Positions 8,094 to 15,421 of a DNA stretch of 64,000 nucleotides are shown here, piece after piece. Position numbers and translations under genes: made by a program. Source of the DNA: Nonomuraea rhodomycinica. Lineage in GTDB: Bacteria; Actinomycetota; Actinomycetes; Streptosporangiales; Streptosporangiaceae. The stretch spans positions 186,001-250,000 of the forward strand of contig NZ_JABWGO010000012.1 in assembly GCF_013363995.1 (NCBI RefSeq), written 5' to 3'. The number at the start of each line of letters is the position of its first letter. Within the stretch, counting starts at the first letter, position 1. The notes under the pieces were generated by a model. The model worked only from the letters and a program-made list of their open reading frames with translations, made no database searches and was not told where the DNA came from.

Positions 8094-9110
8094 TCATGCG
8101 ATCGCCTCGTCGTCGAACAGCGCGGGCTGCGAGTCGGGGACGGGCTCCGGCTTCGGTAGTCCGAGGGCTCGGGCCCGTTCTCCCGGGTCCGTGGTGCGCC
8201 ACTGGGCGAGCCGGCAGTAGCCGGCGGAACGGTCGATGCTCACGCCGCGGCGGCCAAGCGTGGCCGCGACCAGCGCGGTGGTGCCGCTGCCGCCGAACGG
8301 GTCGAGCACCAGGCCGTCCTCTGGTGACCAGCCGAGGACGATTCGCCGCACCAGCGCCGGCGGGTACGCAGCGTCGTGGCCGACCGTCAGCTCCTCGGGG
8401 GCCTGGAGCGGCTGGGTGGCGATCTCCCACACGCTGCCTGGGATCGCGCCCAGCGGGTTCGGCCCGGCGTAGTCGCCGGTCGCCGTCCGGGCGATGTTCC
8501 GGTCTCGGGCGGCGAACGCGGTCACGCCCGCGGTCCGCCGCGGCGCTTTGTGGGGCTCGCGGATCGCGTCGGTGGCGGAGAAGTACCGCTGGCGCAGCGT
8601 GAAGTGGAAGACCTGCTCGTGGCTGCGTCGGGCCCGGTCGGTCACCGACTCCGGCATCGGGGACGGCTTCGACCACACGATCTCCGAGCGGAGGATCAGG
8701 CCGAGCTGGTCGATGCAGCCGATCGCGTACCGCCACGGCAACCCGATCAGCGACTTCTCCGGCAGGTCCTTTGGGCGGACGTAGCGGGGGCTGTCCGCGC
8801 GGCCGGTGTAGCCGTCGCTGCTGCCCCTCCATGCGCCGCGGGTGCGGTTGGCCCACTTGTCGCCGAGGACGACGAACAGCGACCCGGACGGCTTCAACAC
8901 GCGCACCCACTCCGCGGTGGCCTCCCAGAGCGCGCCGAGGTAGCCCCACGGGGTGGGCTCGTTGCCGATCTGCCCTTCCAGGCTGGCGTCGCCATCGCGG
9001 TAGTCCCGCAGAGCCCAGTAGGGCGGGCTCGTGCAGATGAGGTCCACCGAGGCGTCGGGCAGCGGCAGGTTGCGGGCGTCGCCGCGGAGCACGATCGCGC
9101 GGTCGTTCAC
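8094..9110 (-). CDS. Site-specific DNA methyltransferase (amino-group, beta class)
   Basis: 338 residues. Catalytic motif IV TSPPYW is at residues 27-32 and the SAM-binding motif I (LDPFGGSGTTAL) lies near residue 285. This order is that of beta-class N6-adenine/N4-cytosine methyltransferases. The target recognition region is the middle (about 95-230). GTG at 9110 follows AAGGAGA. No partner endonuclease is present, so it probably protects element DNA from host restriction (inference). It overlaps the next gene upstream as GTGA. Confidence 0.9.
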   Translation of the reverse strand: MNDRAIVLRGDARNLPLPDASVDLICTSPPYWALRDYRDGDASLEGQIGNEPTPWGYLGALWEATAEWVRVLKPSGSLFVVLGDKWANRTRGAWRGSSDGYTGRADSPRYVRPKDLPEKSLIGLPWRYAIGCIDQLGLILRSEIVWSKPSPMPESVTDRARRSHEQVFHFTLRQRYFSATDAIREPHKAPRRTAGVTAFAARDRNIARTATGDYAGPNPLGAIPGSVWEIATQPLQAPEELTVGHDAAYPPALVRRIVLGWSPEDGLVLDPFGGSGTTALVAATLGRRGVSIDRSAGYCRLAQWRTTDPGERARALGLPKPEPVPDSQPALFDDEAIA

Positions 9111-9409
9111 GCTGTCTCCTTGAGCAGGTCGGTGTCGATCGCGATCACCAGACCGTGGGCGAGTTTGATGAGCGGGCGTCCGCCGTCGGCGATGTGGGCG
9201 CGGGCGATGATGGCTGCGACGCCGGTGGTGAGCCCGCCTTCGGTGAGGCGGATCATCAGGGCGGCGATCTGCAACTCCTGCTGGGGCCATTCGCGGGGTT
9301 TGCCGTGGCCGTGGCGGCCGGGTTGGAGGTGGCCGTGGGCGATCCACCGGTTGAGGGTGCGCATGGTGAGCCCGCGGTCGAGGACGTCCTGCAGGGTGAG
9401 CTGGTTCAT
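9107..9409 (-). CDS. MerR-like helix-turn-helix protein
   Basis: 100 residues. TLQDVLDRGLTMRTLNRWIA followed by GHLQPGRHGHGKPREWPQQE matches a MerR-type HTH with wing; the C-terminal half is hydrophobic and Ile/Ala-rich. ATG at 9409 overlaps the upstream stop. Probably a regulator of element genes. Confidence 0.7.
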   Translation of the reverse strand: MNQLTLQDVLDRGLTMRTLNRWIAHGHLQPGRHGHGKPREWPQQELQIAALMIRLTEGGLTTGVAAIIARAHIADGGRPLIKLAHGLVIAIDTDLLKETA

Positions 9410-9633
9410 GCTGTGGCCTCGCCGTGCTGGGCGGTGCAGGTGGCGCACCGGCTGGTGGGCGGGCAGTACAGCCGGTTGGGGGCGCAGTGCGCGCCTTGGC
9501 CTGGCTCGGGCTGGCCGGCGAGTGCGGCCGGTGTGCAGGTAGCGCATCTGGGCCCGGAAATGTAGAGCCTGGTGGGGGTGCCGCCGCAGTGCTTGCCTGC
9601 GGCGGCGTCCCAGCGCGTGCACGGGCGTGTCAT
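9406..9633 (-). CDS. Cysteine-rich small protein
   Basis: 75 residues (MTRPCTRWDAAAGKHCGG). Two CATCT pairs and additional Cys residues (PCT, HCGG, HCAP, YCPP) make up to eight ligands, suggesting two zinc sites with an internal duplication. Starts within TGATG at the end of the clamp gene. Confidence 0.6.
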   Translation of the reverse strand: MTRPCTRWDAAAGKHCGGTPTRLYISGPRCATCTPAALAGQPEPGQGAHCAPNRLYCPPTSRCATCTAQHGEATA

Positions 9634-10715
9634 CAGCTGACCCGGAGGCTCATGACGAGGCACCGGTAGGTGTCGTCGTCGGATCGGAACAGGGCGGGCT
9701 TGGTCGTCCCGTCCATGCCGATGCGGGCGGTGCCGTCGATGGCGTTGAGGGCGTCTAGCAGGTACTGCGACTGGAACGCGATCTGGATCGGGTTGCCGGC
9801 GAGCGTGCACCCGACGGTTTCGTTGCCGCGACCGACGTCAGCAGCGCCGGCGCGGACGAGCACCTGCTCGCGGTCGAAGGCGAGGTGGACGGCGGTAGTG
9901 CGCTCAGCCACGATGGCGATCCGCTTGACGGCGGTGGCGAGCGCTGCGGCGTCCACGCTGACGTTGATGGCCGCCTCGTGGGTGATGCGGGAGCGGTAGT
10001 CGATGAACTGGTCGTCGAGCAGCCGGACGGTGGTGTGGCGGTTGCCGCTGGTGAAGGAGGTGAGCCCGTCGCCGATGCCGATCTGCACGGTGCCGTGGCC
10101 GAGCCCCTTGGCGATGTCCTGGAGCTGCCGGGCGGGGATGAGCTGGCCGAACGGCGCGCCGTTCGGCTGCCAGATGAGGTCGCGGGCGGCGATCCTGTAC
10201 CGGTCGGTGGCGGCGAGGGTGAGCTGGTCGCCGTCGGCGTCGACGCGGATGCCGGTGAGCATGGGGAGGGTGTCGTCGCGGCCGGCGGCGGGGGCGACTT
10301 GGGAGACGGCGGCGGCGAACTGGTCGGCGTCGATGCTGCCGACGGTGTCGGGCAGCTCGGGCAGGGTGGGGTAGTCCTCGACCGGGAGGGTGGGGAGGGC
10401 GAATTCGGCTCGTCCGCAGGTGAGGACGGCTTCGGCGTCGGTGGCGGTGAGGTTGAGCATGGCCCGGTCGGGGAGCGCCTTGGCGACCTCGGCGAGGACG
10501 CGGCCGGGCAGGAGGAGGAGGCCGGGCTCGGCGACGTCGGCGGGGATGGTGCCGCGGACGCTGATGTCGTAGTCGAACGCCGAGACGTCGAGCTGGTCGT
10601 CGTGGGCGGCGATGAGAAGGCCGGACAGGACGGGGATGCTGGGCCGGGTGGGGATGGCGCGGGCGGCCCAGGCGACGGTGTCGGCGAGCAGCTTGGGGTC
10701 GATGGTCAGCTTCAT
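9633..10715 (-). CDS. dnaN: DNA polymerase III beta subunit-like sliding clamp
   Basis: 360 residues, about full length for a bacterial clamp (365-380). The N terminus (MKLTIDPKLLADTVAWAARA) and the second-domain segment with ATDRYRIA match DnaN; the protein ends in a hydrophobic strand before SLRVS. It forms a ring on DNA that tethers polymerase and other clamp-binding proteins. There is no polymerase gene in the window, so it may recruit the host polymerase or an element polymerase further left. ATG at 10715 overlaps the upstream stop. Confidence 0.92.
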   Translation of the reverse strand: MKLTIDPKLLADTVAWAARAIPTRPSIPVLSGLLIAAHDDQLDVSAFDYDISVRGTIPADVAEPGLLLLPGRVLAEVAKALPDRAMLNLTATDAEAVLTCGRAEFALPTLPVEDYPTLPELPDTVGSIDADQFAAAVSQVAPAAGRDDTLPMLTGIRVDADGDQLTLAATDRYRIAARDLIWQPNGAPFGQLIPARQLQDIAKGLGHGTVQIGIGDGLTSFTSGNRHTTVRLLDDQFIDYRSRITHEAAINVSVDAAALATAVKRIAIVAERTTAVHLAFDREQVLVRAGAADVGRGNETVGCTLAGNPIQIAFQSQYLLDALNAIDGTARIGMDGTTKPALFRSDDDTYRCLVMSLRVS

Positions 10716-11092
10716 GCTGCGGGCTCCGCGGTGGTGAAGAGGGTGAGCTGGGTGTCGGGCTGGGCGGCGAAGCGGGGCGCCTGCTTGGCCAGGTGGGCGT
10801 CAAGCGCGGCCCGGGCGGTGTCGGCGTCGCCGGTGATGGTGGCCAGCGCGACCAGGGCGGTGATGGCAACGTCGCACAGCTCGTCGGCGACGTCCTGCCG
10901 GGTGTGGGTGACGCCCTTGCGGGGGTTCTGGCCGACGGTGCCGATGTAGGCGGCGGCGACTTCGCCGGCCTCCTCGACGAGCTTGAGGAGCCGCATGGAC
11001 GTCTCGTGGTCGCTGCGGCCGTTGGCGGCGTCGACCCAAGCGAGGGCGTTGCCGATGTGCTGCCACAGGCCGGGCTGGACGGTGGTGGTCAT
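10712..11092 (-). CDS. MazG-like nucleotide pyrophosphohydrolase family protein
   Basis: 126 residues. RLLKLVEEAGEVAAAYIG around residues 35-52 and DVADELCDVAITAL around 68-81 give the EExxE-type and ExxD metal-binding motifs of the all-alpha NTP pyrophosphatase (MazG/dUTPase-like) fold. Predicted to hydrolyse NTPs or dNTPs, or to lower (p)ppGpp signalling in phage contexts. ATG at 11092 has AAAGGA upstream. Confidence 0.8.
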   Translation of the reverse strand: MTTTVQPGLWQHIGNALAWVDAANGRSDHETSMRLLKLVEEAGEVAAAYIGTVGQNPRKGVTHTRQDVADELCDVAITALVALATITGDADTARAALDAHLAKQAPRFAAQPDTQLTLFTTAEPAA

Positions 11093-11532
11093 GCCGAGGT
11101 CCTTTCGGGCTGGAGGAGGCGCTGGCGGGGTGTGGTGGCGGCCCAGATGCCGTCCCACTGCGGGTTGCGGGTCACCCAGTCGAGGCAGTCGTGGAGGACG
11201 GGGCAGCCGCGGCATACGGCTTTGGCCTGCTCGACCTGCGGGTGGTCGTCGCTGGAGGTGATCGGGAAGAACAGTTCGGGGTCTGCGCTGCGGCATGCTG
11301 CGTCGTCCCGCCAGTTGCCGCCGCGCTGGGACCGCGTCGATGGGGGTTCCTGTTCGGGGCGGCTGTGACGGCTGGTCTTCTGCCAGGCGTGGTCGCCTTT
11401 GACGGACGGCCACTGGTGGAGGGTGCCGGCGTTGTGGTGGGCGGTGTAGCAGGTGCGGCAGAGGCCGCGTCCGCCGTGGTAGCCGTCTTGTCCGCAGTCG
11501 CGGCAGGTGATGGGGACGGGCTTGCCGCTCAT
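11089..11532 (-). CDS. WhiB-like iron-sulfur regulator with an N-terminal zinc ribbon
   Basis: 147 residues, longer than most Wbl proteins (80-120). Residues about 75-140 are the WhiB domain: Cys in DDAACR, the pair CRGC, Cys in HDCLDW, and the GIWAATTPRQR turn followed by a basic tail. The N-terminal 45 residues form a separate ribbon (CRDCGQDGYHGGRGLCRTC) ending in HNAGTLHQWP, a module repeated in the neighbouring gene at 11529. Wbl proteins bind a 4Fe-4S cluster and sigma factor; phage Wbls can interfere with host WhiB control. Confidence 0.88.
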   Translation of the reverse strand: MSGKPVPITCRDCGQDGYHGGRGLCRTCYTAHHNAGTLHQWPSVKGDHAWQKTSRHSRPEQEPPSTRSQRGGNWRDDAACRSADPELFFPITSSDDHPQVEQAKAVCRGCPVLHDCLDWVTRNPQWDGIWAATTPRQRLLQPERTSA

Positions 11533-11810
11533 GCCGCCACCCCGGTCCGGGTTTGGGCGGCGTAGCGCTCGACGGAGCGGACGGTCACTTCGAGCCTCGC
11601 GGCGATCTCCTGCTTGGAGAGGCCGCGCTCGCGGAGTTCGAGGTAGGTCTCGATCCGCCACAGGCGGGGCAGGCCAGCGCCGAGGGGCGGGTACTGGTCG
11701 AGCGTTCCGGCCTTGCGGTGGCGGCGCCAGCAGGTGTGCCGGAGTCCTCGGCCGTTGTGGGGGCCGAGTTTGTGGCAGCAGCGGCAGGCGACTTCGATGC
11801 CGAGGCTCAT
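11529..11810 (-). CDS. Zinc-ribbon/HTH protein sharing a module with the WhiB-like neighbour
   Basis: 93 residues. The N terminus (CRCCHKLGPHNGRGLRHTC) followed by HRKAGTLDQYPP is clearly the same module as at the start of the neighbouring WhiB-like protein, with one cysteine replaced by Arg. The C terminus (RGLSKQEIAARLEVTVRSVE) is a sigma-70 region 4-like or LuxR-like helix-turn-helix. Probably a DNA-binding regulator. Confidence 0.7.
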   Translation of the reverse strand: MSLGIEVACRCCHKLGPHNGRGLRHTCWRRHRKAGTLDQYPPLGAGLPRLWRIETYLELRERGLSKQEIAARLEVTVRSVERYAAQTRTGVAA

Positions 11811-12487
11811 CCGACGATCACCGCCTCGGCGCCGAGGTAGGCCATCAGCGCCCCGCCGATGAGTCGGGTGTATGCGGGCGGGATCGCCTCGGCGATCTCC
11901 TTACGGACACCGGTCCAGTCGATCCCCATTGCCTGCTGCCACTGCGTGACCGTGCCCTTGCCGCCGCCTTCGCCGTACACGGCGAAGTACGGGCCCTCGA
12001 ACCACTGGCCGTGTCGCAGGCCGGCCACCCGGCCGCGGTGCTTGATGTGCTCGGGCTGCGGCATGGTCCAGCCGCCGAGCTCGAAGTTGCGATGCCGGAT
12101 GACAGCGAGCCCGAACATCTCGCCGCACAGAGTGACGTCGACCCGCATCCGCTTCGATGCGCGGCCGGGCGGCTGCTCGATGATGTACGGGCGCCCGATC
12201 GACTCGGCCACCTGCCTGGTCGGTTCCAGCAGGTCGGGGTAGGTGAACTTTCCGGCGTTGGTGCCTGCGGTGAGAGTGCAGTCGTGTTGGCAGGGCGGGC
12301 TGTAGTGGGCGGCGTCAAATTCGTGGCCGTGCTGCTTGGCGAACTCGATGGCGTCGCCCTGGTGGAATTCGAAGGGGTAGTTGGGCTGCGGGTTGATGTC
12401 GACACCGATGACTTCGAATCCGGCGAGGTGATAGCCCATGGCGGCGCCGCCTGCTCCGCAGAAGCCGTCGAGGATGCGCTTCTTCAC
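11807..12487 (-). CDS. DNA C5-cytosine methyltransferase-like protein
   Basis: 226 residues. Motif I DGFCGAGGAAMGY and catalytic motif IV YSPPCQ identify the C5 class; a Glu-containing motif VI-like EQPP and an RHRNFEL motif VIII-like segment follow. It is shorter than typical Dcm enzymes (above 300) with almost no target-recognition domain, so specificity may be relaxed or need a partner. No endonuclease gene is adjacent; anti-restriction is the likely role. GTG start overlaps the resolvase stop. Confidence 0.85.
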   Translation of the reverse strand: MKKRILDGFCGAGGAAMGYHLAGFEVIGVDINPQPNYPFEFHQGDAIEFAKQHGHEFDAAHYSPPCQHDCTLTAGTNAGKFTYPDLLEPTRQVAESIGRPYIIEQPPGRASKRMRVDVTLCGEMFGLAVIRHRNFELGGWTMPQPEHIKHRGRVAGLRHGQWFEGPYFAVYGEGGGKGTVTQWQQAMGIDWTGVRKEIAEAIPPAYTRLIGGALMAYLGAEAVIVG

Positions 12488-13080
12488 GCGACGCTCACCG
12501 CCTCGGGCCAGGCGACGCGGTCGAGCGCGGTCCGGTTCTTGGCCGGCATGTCGCACAGCGGCGCGCCGAGGTGGTGGAGGCCGAGAGCCATGAGGACCAC
12601 GGCGTCGGCCGCGTTGTCGTCGCCTCGGGTCTGCCAGCTCGGCCACCGTCGGGCGACCGCGTCCACCACTTCGGTCTTGCGGGCGTTGTGCTTGCCGGTG
12701 GCGTAGATGCTGCGCAGGTTCGGAAGCACCTCGACCACTGGGATCTCCCAGCCGTGGAGGCGGTGGACGATGCGCCACCACAGTCCGGCCCGCTCGTGGG
12801 CGCCGCCGCCGTGCCGGCTGTAGGCGGGGGCTTCGATGACGACGAGATTGACGTCGGGGCCGATGAAGTCGGTGATGCGGTCGGCCAGGCGGGTGATGGC
12901 GGGCTCCCGCTCGTGGAGGGGCATGCTGGTGATGCCGGTCTCGCCGGTGGTGTCGCACCAGCCGCTGCTGGAGGCGATCCCTGTGCCGGTCAAGGAGACA
13001 TCCAGGCCATACACGCGGGGGGTGGCCGGGGCCCCACCCCCGATGGTGGGGGCCCCGGACGTCGTGAGGTGCTGGGTCAT
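12484..13080 (-). CDS. RuvC-like Holliday junction resolvase / RNase H-fold nuclease
   Basis: 198 residues. The RuvC pattern is present: Asp27 in YGLDVSLTGTG, Glu in VVIEAPAYS, and the terminal acidic pair in DDNAADAVVLM. The element-encoded enzyme probably resolves branched DNA during replication or recombination. It is unrelated at the sequence level to the chromosomal ruvC at 59,228 beyond the fold motifs. ATG at 13080. Confidence 0.82.
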   Translation of the reverse strand: MTQHLTTSGAPTIGGGAPATPRVYGLDVSLTGTGIASSSGWCDTTGETGITSMPLHEREPAITRLADRITDFIGPDVNLVVIEAPAYSRHGGGAHERAGLWWRIVHRLHGWEIPVVEVLPNLRSIYATGKHNARKTEVVDAVARRWPSWQTRGDDNAADAVVLMALGLHHLGAPLCDMPAKNRTALDRVAWPEAVSVA

Positions 13081-13081
13081 G

Positions 13082-13318
13082 TCACGCCTCCAGCAGGCGG
13101 GTGGTGGCGGTCGGGGTGGGCTCGCCGTGCTGCTGCGTGGCGAGGAGGATGCCGGTGGCGATGAGCGCGATGCCGATGCCGGCGAGGACGGCGAGCAGCC
13201 AGGGGGCGCGTCGACGGGCGGCGGCCAGGATCTGCGGGAGGCAGTCGCACGGGTCGAGGTCGTCGACCTCGGCGTGGATGGCGGCGCGCAGGGCGGACTC
13301 GTGGGTGACGTCGTGCAT
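13082..13318 (-). CDS. Single-TM small membrane protein
   Basis: 78 residues. Acidic N terminus, CDC pair near 24-26, and one strong hydrophobic helix (WLLAVLAGIGIALIATGILL). Overlaps the next gene upstream by TGATG. Part of a run of small membrane proteins (13.1-14.4 kb). Role unknown. Confidence 0.6.
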   Translation of the reverse strand: MHDVTHESALRAAIHAEVDDLDPCDCLPQILAAARRRAPWLLAVLAGIGIALIATGILLATQQHGEPTPTATTRLLEA

Positions 13319-13557
13319 CACGCCCCCTTGCGGATGGTGCTGAGCTCGGGGTGGTCGGCGAGGAGCCGCAGGAACAGCGCCTCCGGGTCGTGGACGGCGA
13401 GCATCCCGGCCATCTGGATGCGGTCGTGCCGGCGGCGCGCGGCGGCGTCCCGCTGCTGCCGCTGCCGGGCGCGCCGGTTCGGGTTGTGGAAGTGGCCGAT
13501 CGCGGCGGCGGCGCATGCGGCGGCGACGGCGAGGATGCACAGCGTGTGCGGGGTCAC
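13318..13557 (-). CDS. Small protein with N-terminal membrane helix
   Basis: 79 residues, GTG start. Residues 4-21 (HTLCILAVAAACAAAAIG) form a membrane anchor or signal, followed by a very basic segment and a soluble helix. Could face the cytoplasm with its Arg-rich region near the membrane. Unknown family. Confidence 0.6.
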   Translation of the reverse strand: MTPHTLCILAVAAACAAAAIGHFHNPNRRARQRQQRDAAARRRHDRIQMAGMLAVHDPEALFLRLLADHPELSTIRKGA

Positions 13558-13964
13558 GCCGTCACCTCGCTGGCGGCGGCGCGCATGGCCTCTACGACCT
13601 GCTCGGCGGTGCGGTCCTCGTCGTCGTTCCACAGGGCGATGAGGTCGATCAGCTCCCGGCGGGACATGTCCTCCGGCGGGGTGAACGGGAGGACGTGGCC
13701 AGCGAGCGCGCGAAGGGCGGTGAGCGCGGCGGCGCGGCGGGCAAGCCAACGCGTGTTCTCGTCGGGGTCGTTGTAGACGGGGGTGTGTCCGTCCTGCCAG
13801 TCGGAGGCGTCGAGGGCGCAGGCGTGGGCGATGGCTCCGGCGGTGCAGAAGCCGCCGTCGATGGGGTCGGTGTAGTCGCCCTTGCACAGGTCCCAGTCGT
13901 CGATGGTGTCGGCGGCGCGCTGGAGGACGGCGCTGATGGCGAGGTCGAGGGTGTCGGCGGTCAC
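13554..13964 (-). CDS. Hypothetical soluble protein
   Basis: 136 residues (MTADTLDLAISAVLQRAADT), acidic, with the segment DWDLCKGDYTDPIDGGFCTA in the first third. The family recurs in actinobacterial genomes and phages, usually as a hypothetical protein; I cannot assign a function. GTG start overlaps the stop of the gene upstream. Confidence 0.65.
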   Translation of the reverse strand: MTADTLDLAISAVLQRAADTIDDWDLCKGDYTDPIDGGFCTAGAIAHACALDASDWQDGHTPVYNDPDENTRWLARRAAALTALRALAGHVLPFTPPEDMSRRELIDLIALWNDDEDRTAEQVVEAMRAAASEVTA

Positions 13965-14146
13965 CGCGCACCCCCGGTCCGCGACTCGCGGAAGCTGGCC
14001 AGCCAGGTGCCGGCCGTGGCTGCGGCGAAGCCGGCGACGAGGACGGCGTCGGCGGCGGTGTTGCCGGGGTCGGCGATCAGCATGTAGAGCGCGCCGGCGA
14101 GCGCGCCCGGGGCGGCGGCTGCGGCGATGGCGAGGATGAGCTTCAT
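13961..14146 (-). CDS. Two-TM small membrane protein
   Basis: 61 residues, almost entirely two hydrophobic helices (MKLILAIAAAAAPGALAGAL and a second around residues 33-50) with a short basic tail. Length and topology are compatible with a holin but lysis genes are not nearby, so this is not claimed. Confidence 0.6.
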   Translation of the reverse strand: MKLILAIAAAAAPGALAGALYMLIADPGNTAADAVLVAGFAAATAGTWLASFRESRTGGAR

Positions 14147-14352
14147 GGGTGTGTCCTTGGGGTTGCGTGGCGGGGCCTGTGCGGCCTGAGGTGGGCCGCC
14201 CGGGAGAGGGCGGCCAGGGAGCGGCGGGCCAGCCGGGCGCGCCGCTTCAGGAAGGCGAGCAGGGTGCGGGCTGCGGCGCGGACGGCCGGGCGGCACCAGA
14301 TGCCGCCGGCCAGCCCGGCCAGGAAGGACAGCCCGTGCAGCAGGTCGATCAC
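14143..14352 (-). CDS. Small basic protein with hydrophobic N terminus
   Basis: 69 residues, GTG start. Residues 1-20 are hydrophobic (VIDLLHGLSFLAGLAGGIWC); the remainder is strongly Arg-rich. Probably membrane-associated. GTGA overlap with the gene upstream supports that it is translated. Confidence 0.5.
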   Translation of the reverse strand: MIDLLHGLSFLAGLAGGIWCRPAVRAAARTLLAFLKRRARLARRSLAALSRAAHLRPHRPRHATPRTHP

Positions 14353-14690
14353 GACTCGGACAGGGCCCGCCGCTGCGGCAGCGCGACCGGGCGCGTCACC
14401 GGCTCCTCCGCCGGCTGCTCCCGCTCGGTCATCTCGATCTCGATGTGGCGGCGCCACCGGTCCGCCCGCTTGCGGGCCTCGACCGCGGCCTCGTCGTAGC
14501 GTTCCGCCAGCCGCTGGTGCTCGGCGGCGATGGCCCGCTCCTGGCCGCCGCGCTGGGCGAGCGCGTCGGCGTCCTCATCGGCCTGCGCCATCCACCGGTG
14601 GAGCCGGTCGAGTACCGCGTCGCGGTCCTCGAGCGGGGGCGGCTCGCCGGGCCCGAACTGCCGGACGGCCGGTTCGAAGATGCTGGTCAT
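14349..14690 (-). CDS. Coiled-coil hypothetical protein
   Basis: 113 residues (MTSIFEPAVRQFGPGEPPPL). Residues about 20-90 are a charged helix rich in Ala, Glu and Arg. ATG at 14690 overlaps the exonuclease stop. Unknown function; may be a partner of the exonuclease module. Confidence 0.6.
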   Translation of the reverse strand: MTSIFEPAVRQFGPGEPPPLEDRDAVLDRLHRWMAQADEDADALAQRGGQERAIAAEHQRLAERYDEAAVEARKRADRWRRHIEIEMTEREQPAEEPVTRPVALPQRRALSES

Positions 14691-15421
14691 GCCTCGACCC
14701 CCTGAGGTGTGGTGGTGAACGGGATGAGCGGCCACTCCTCGCGCACGTCGCCGTGCGGCTTGCCCTGCTGGGCCAGGTAGTCGCGGAAGCTGCGCGCCTG
14801 CTCGGCCTTCGCCTTCACCTGGAGGGCGTGCAGGTCGTGCAGCGGCATGCCGGCGATGCGCGGGTTCCGCTGGGCGATCCGGTAGGCGACCCGGGCGGCG
14901 GCGATCGCGTCATGGCTCGCGTCGTGGGCGCCGTCGATGCGCACCCCGTAGTGGCTGCACAGGTCGGTCAGCTTGCGCGAGCCCTTGCGGTAGCGGTCGA
15001 TCGCCTTGTCGAGCACGTACACGTCGATCGCGACCGGTTGGGCGGCGGCGAGCCGGTCGCCGAACGGCTCCAGCCCGTGCCGGCGGGTTTCGCGGTCGAG
15101 CAGGGTGAAGTCGTAGACGACGTTGCAGCCGACGATCGGGACGCCGTCGTACACGCGCTGCATGAGGGTGTCGGCGAGCAGCCCAGTCACGACGGCGGGG
15201 TCGTCGCCGTGCTCGCGGGCGTGCTCGGTGGTGATGCCGTGGATGGCGGTCGCCTGCTCGGGGATGTCGATGCCGGGGTTGGCGAGCAGCGTCTTGGTTT
15301 GGGCTTCGCCGGTGGTGCCGTTGATGAGGGAGACGCAGCCGGTGACGATCCGCGCGGTGTCGACGTGGACCCCGGTGCTTTCAAGGTCGAAGGCGCACAG
15401 CATGCCCTTGTGCCAGCTCAT
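14687..15421 (-). CDS. DEDD-family 3'-5' exonuclease (DnaQ-like)
   Basis: 244 residues. Exo I: AFDLEST near residue 10; Exo II: NVVYDFTLLDRE near residue 100; Exo III: HDASHDAIAAARVAYRI near residue 160. This HxAxxD spacing is that of DEDDh exonucleases such as the Pol III epsilon chain. Start ATG at 15421 overlaps the upstream stop (TGATG). It could proofread with host polymerase or trim ends in recombination. Sits with the Gp3-like and nuclease genes. Confidence 0.85.
   Translation of the reverse strand: MSWHKGMLCAFDLESTGVHVDTARIVTGCVSLINGTTGEAQTKTLLANPGIDIPEQATAIHGITTEHAREHGDDPAVVTGLLADTLMQRVYDGVPIVGCNVVYDFTLLDRETRRHGLEPFGDRLAAAQPVAIDVYVLDKAIDRYRKGSRKLTDLCSHYGVRIDGAHDASHDAIAAARVAYRIAQRNPRIAGMPLHDLHALQVKAKAEQARSFRDYLAQQGKPHGDVREEWPLIPFTTTPQGVEA

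Noticed and set aside
6219..8159. 646-codon rightward frame opposite the helicase gene
   Set aside because: Antisense shadow created by third-position GC bias; the leftward helicase has clear motifs.
13961..14146. Holin call for the two-TM protein
   Set aside because: Length and topology fit, but it lies deep in the early operon with no endolysin nearby.
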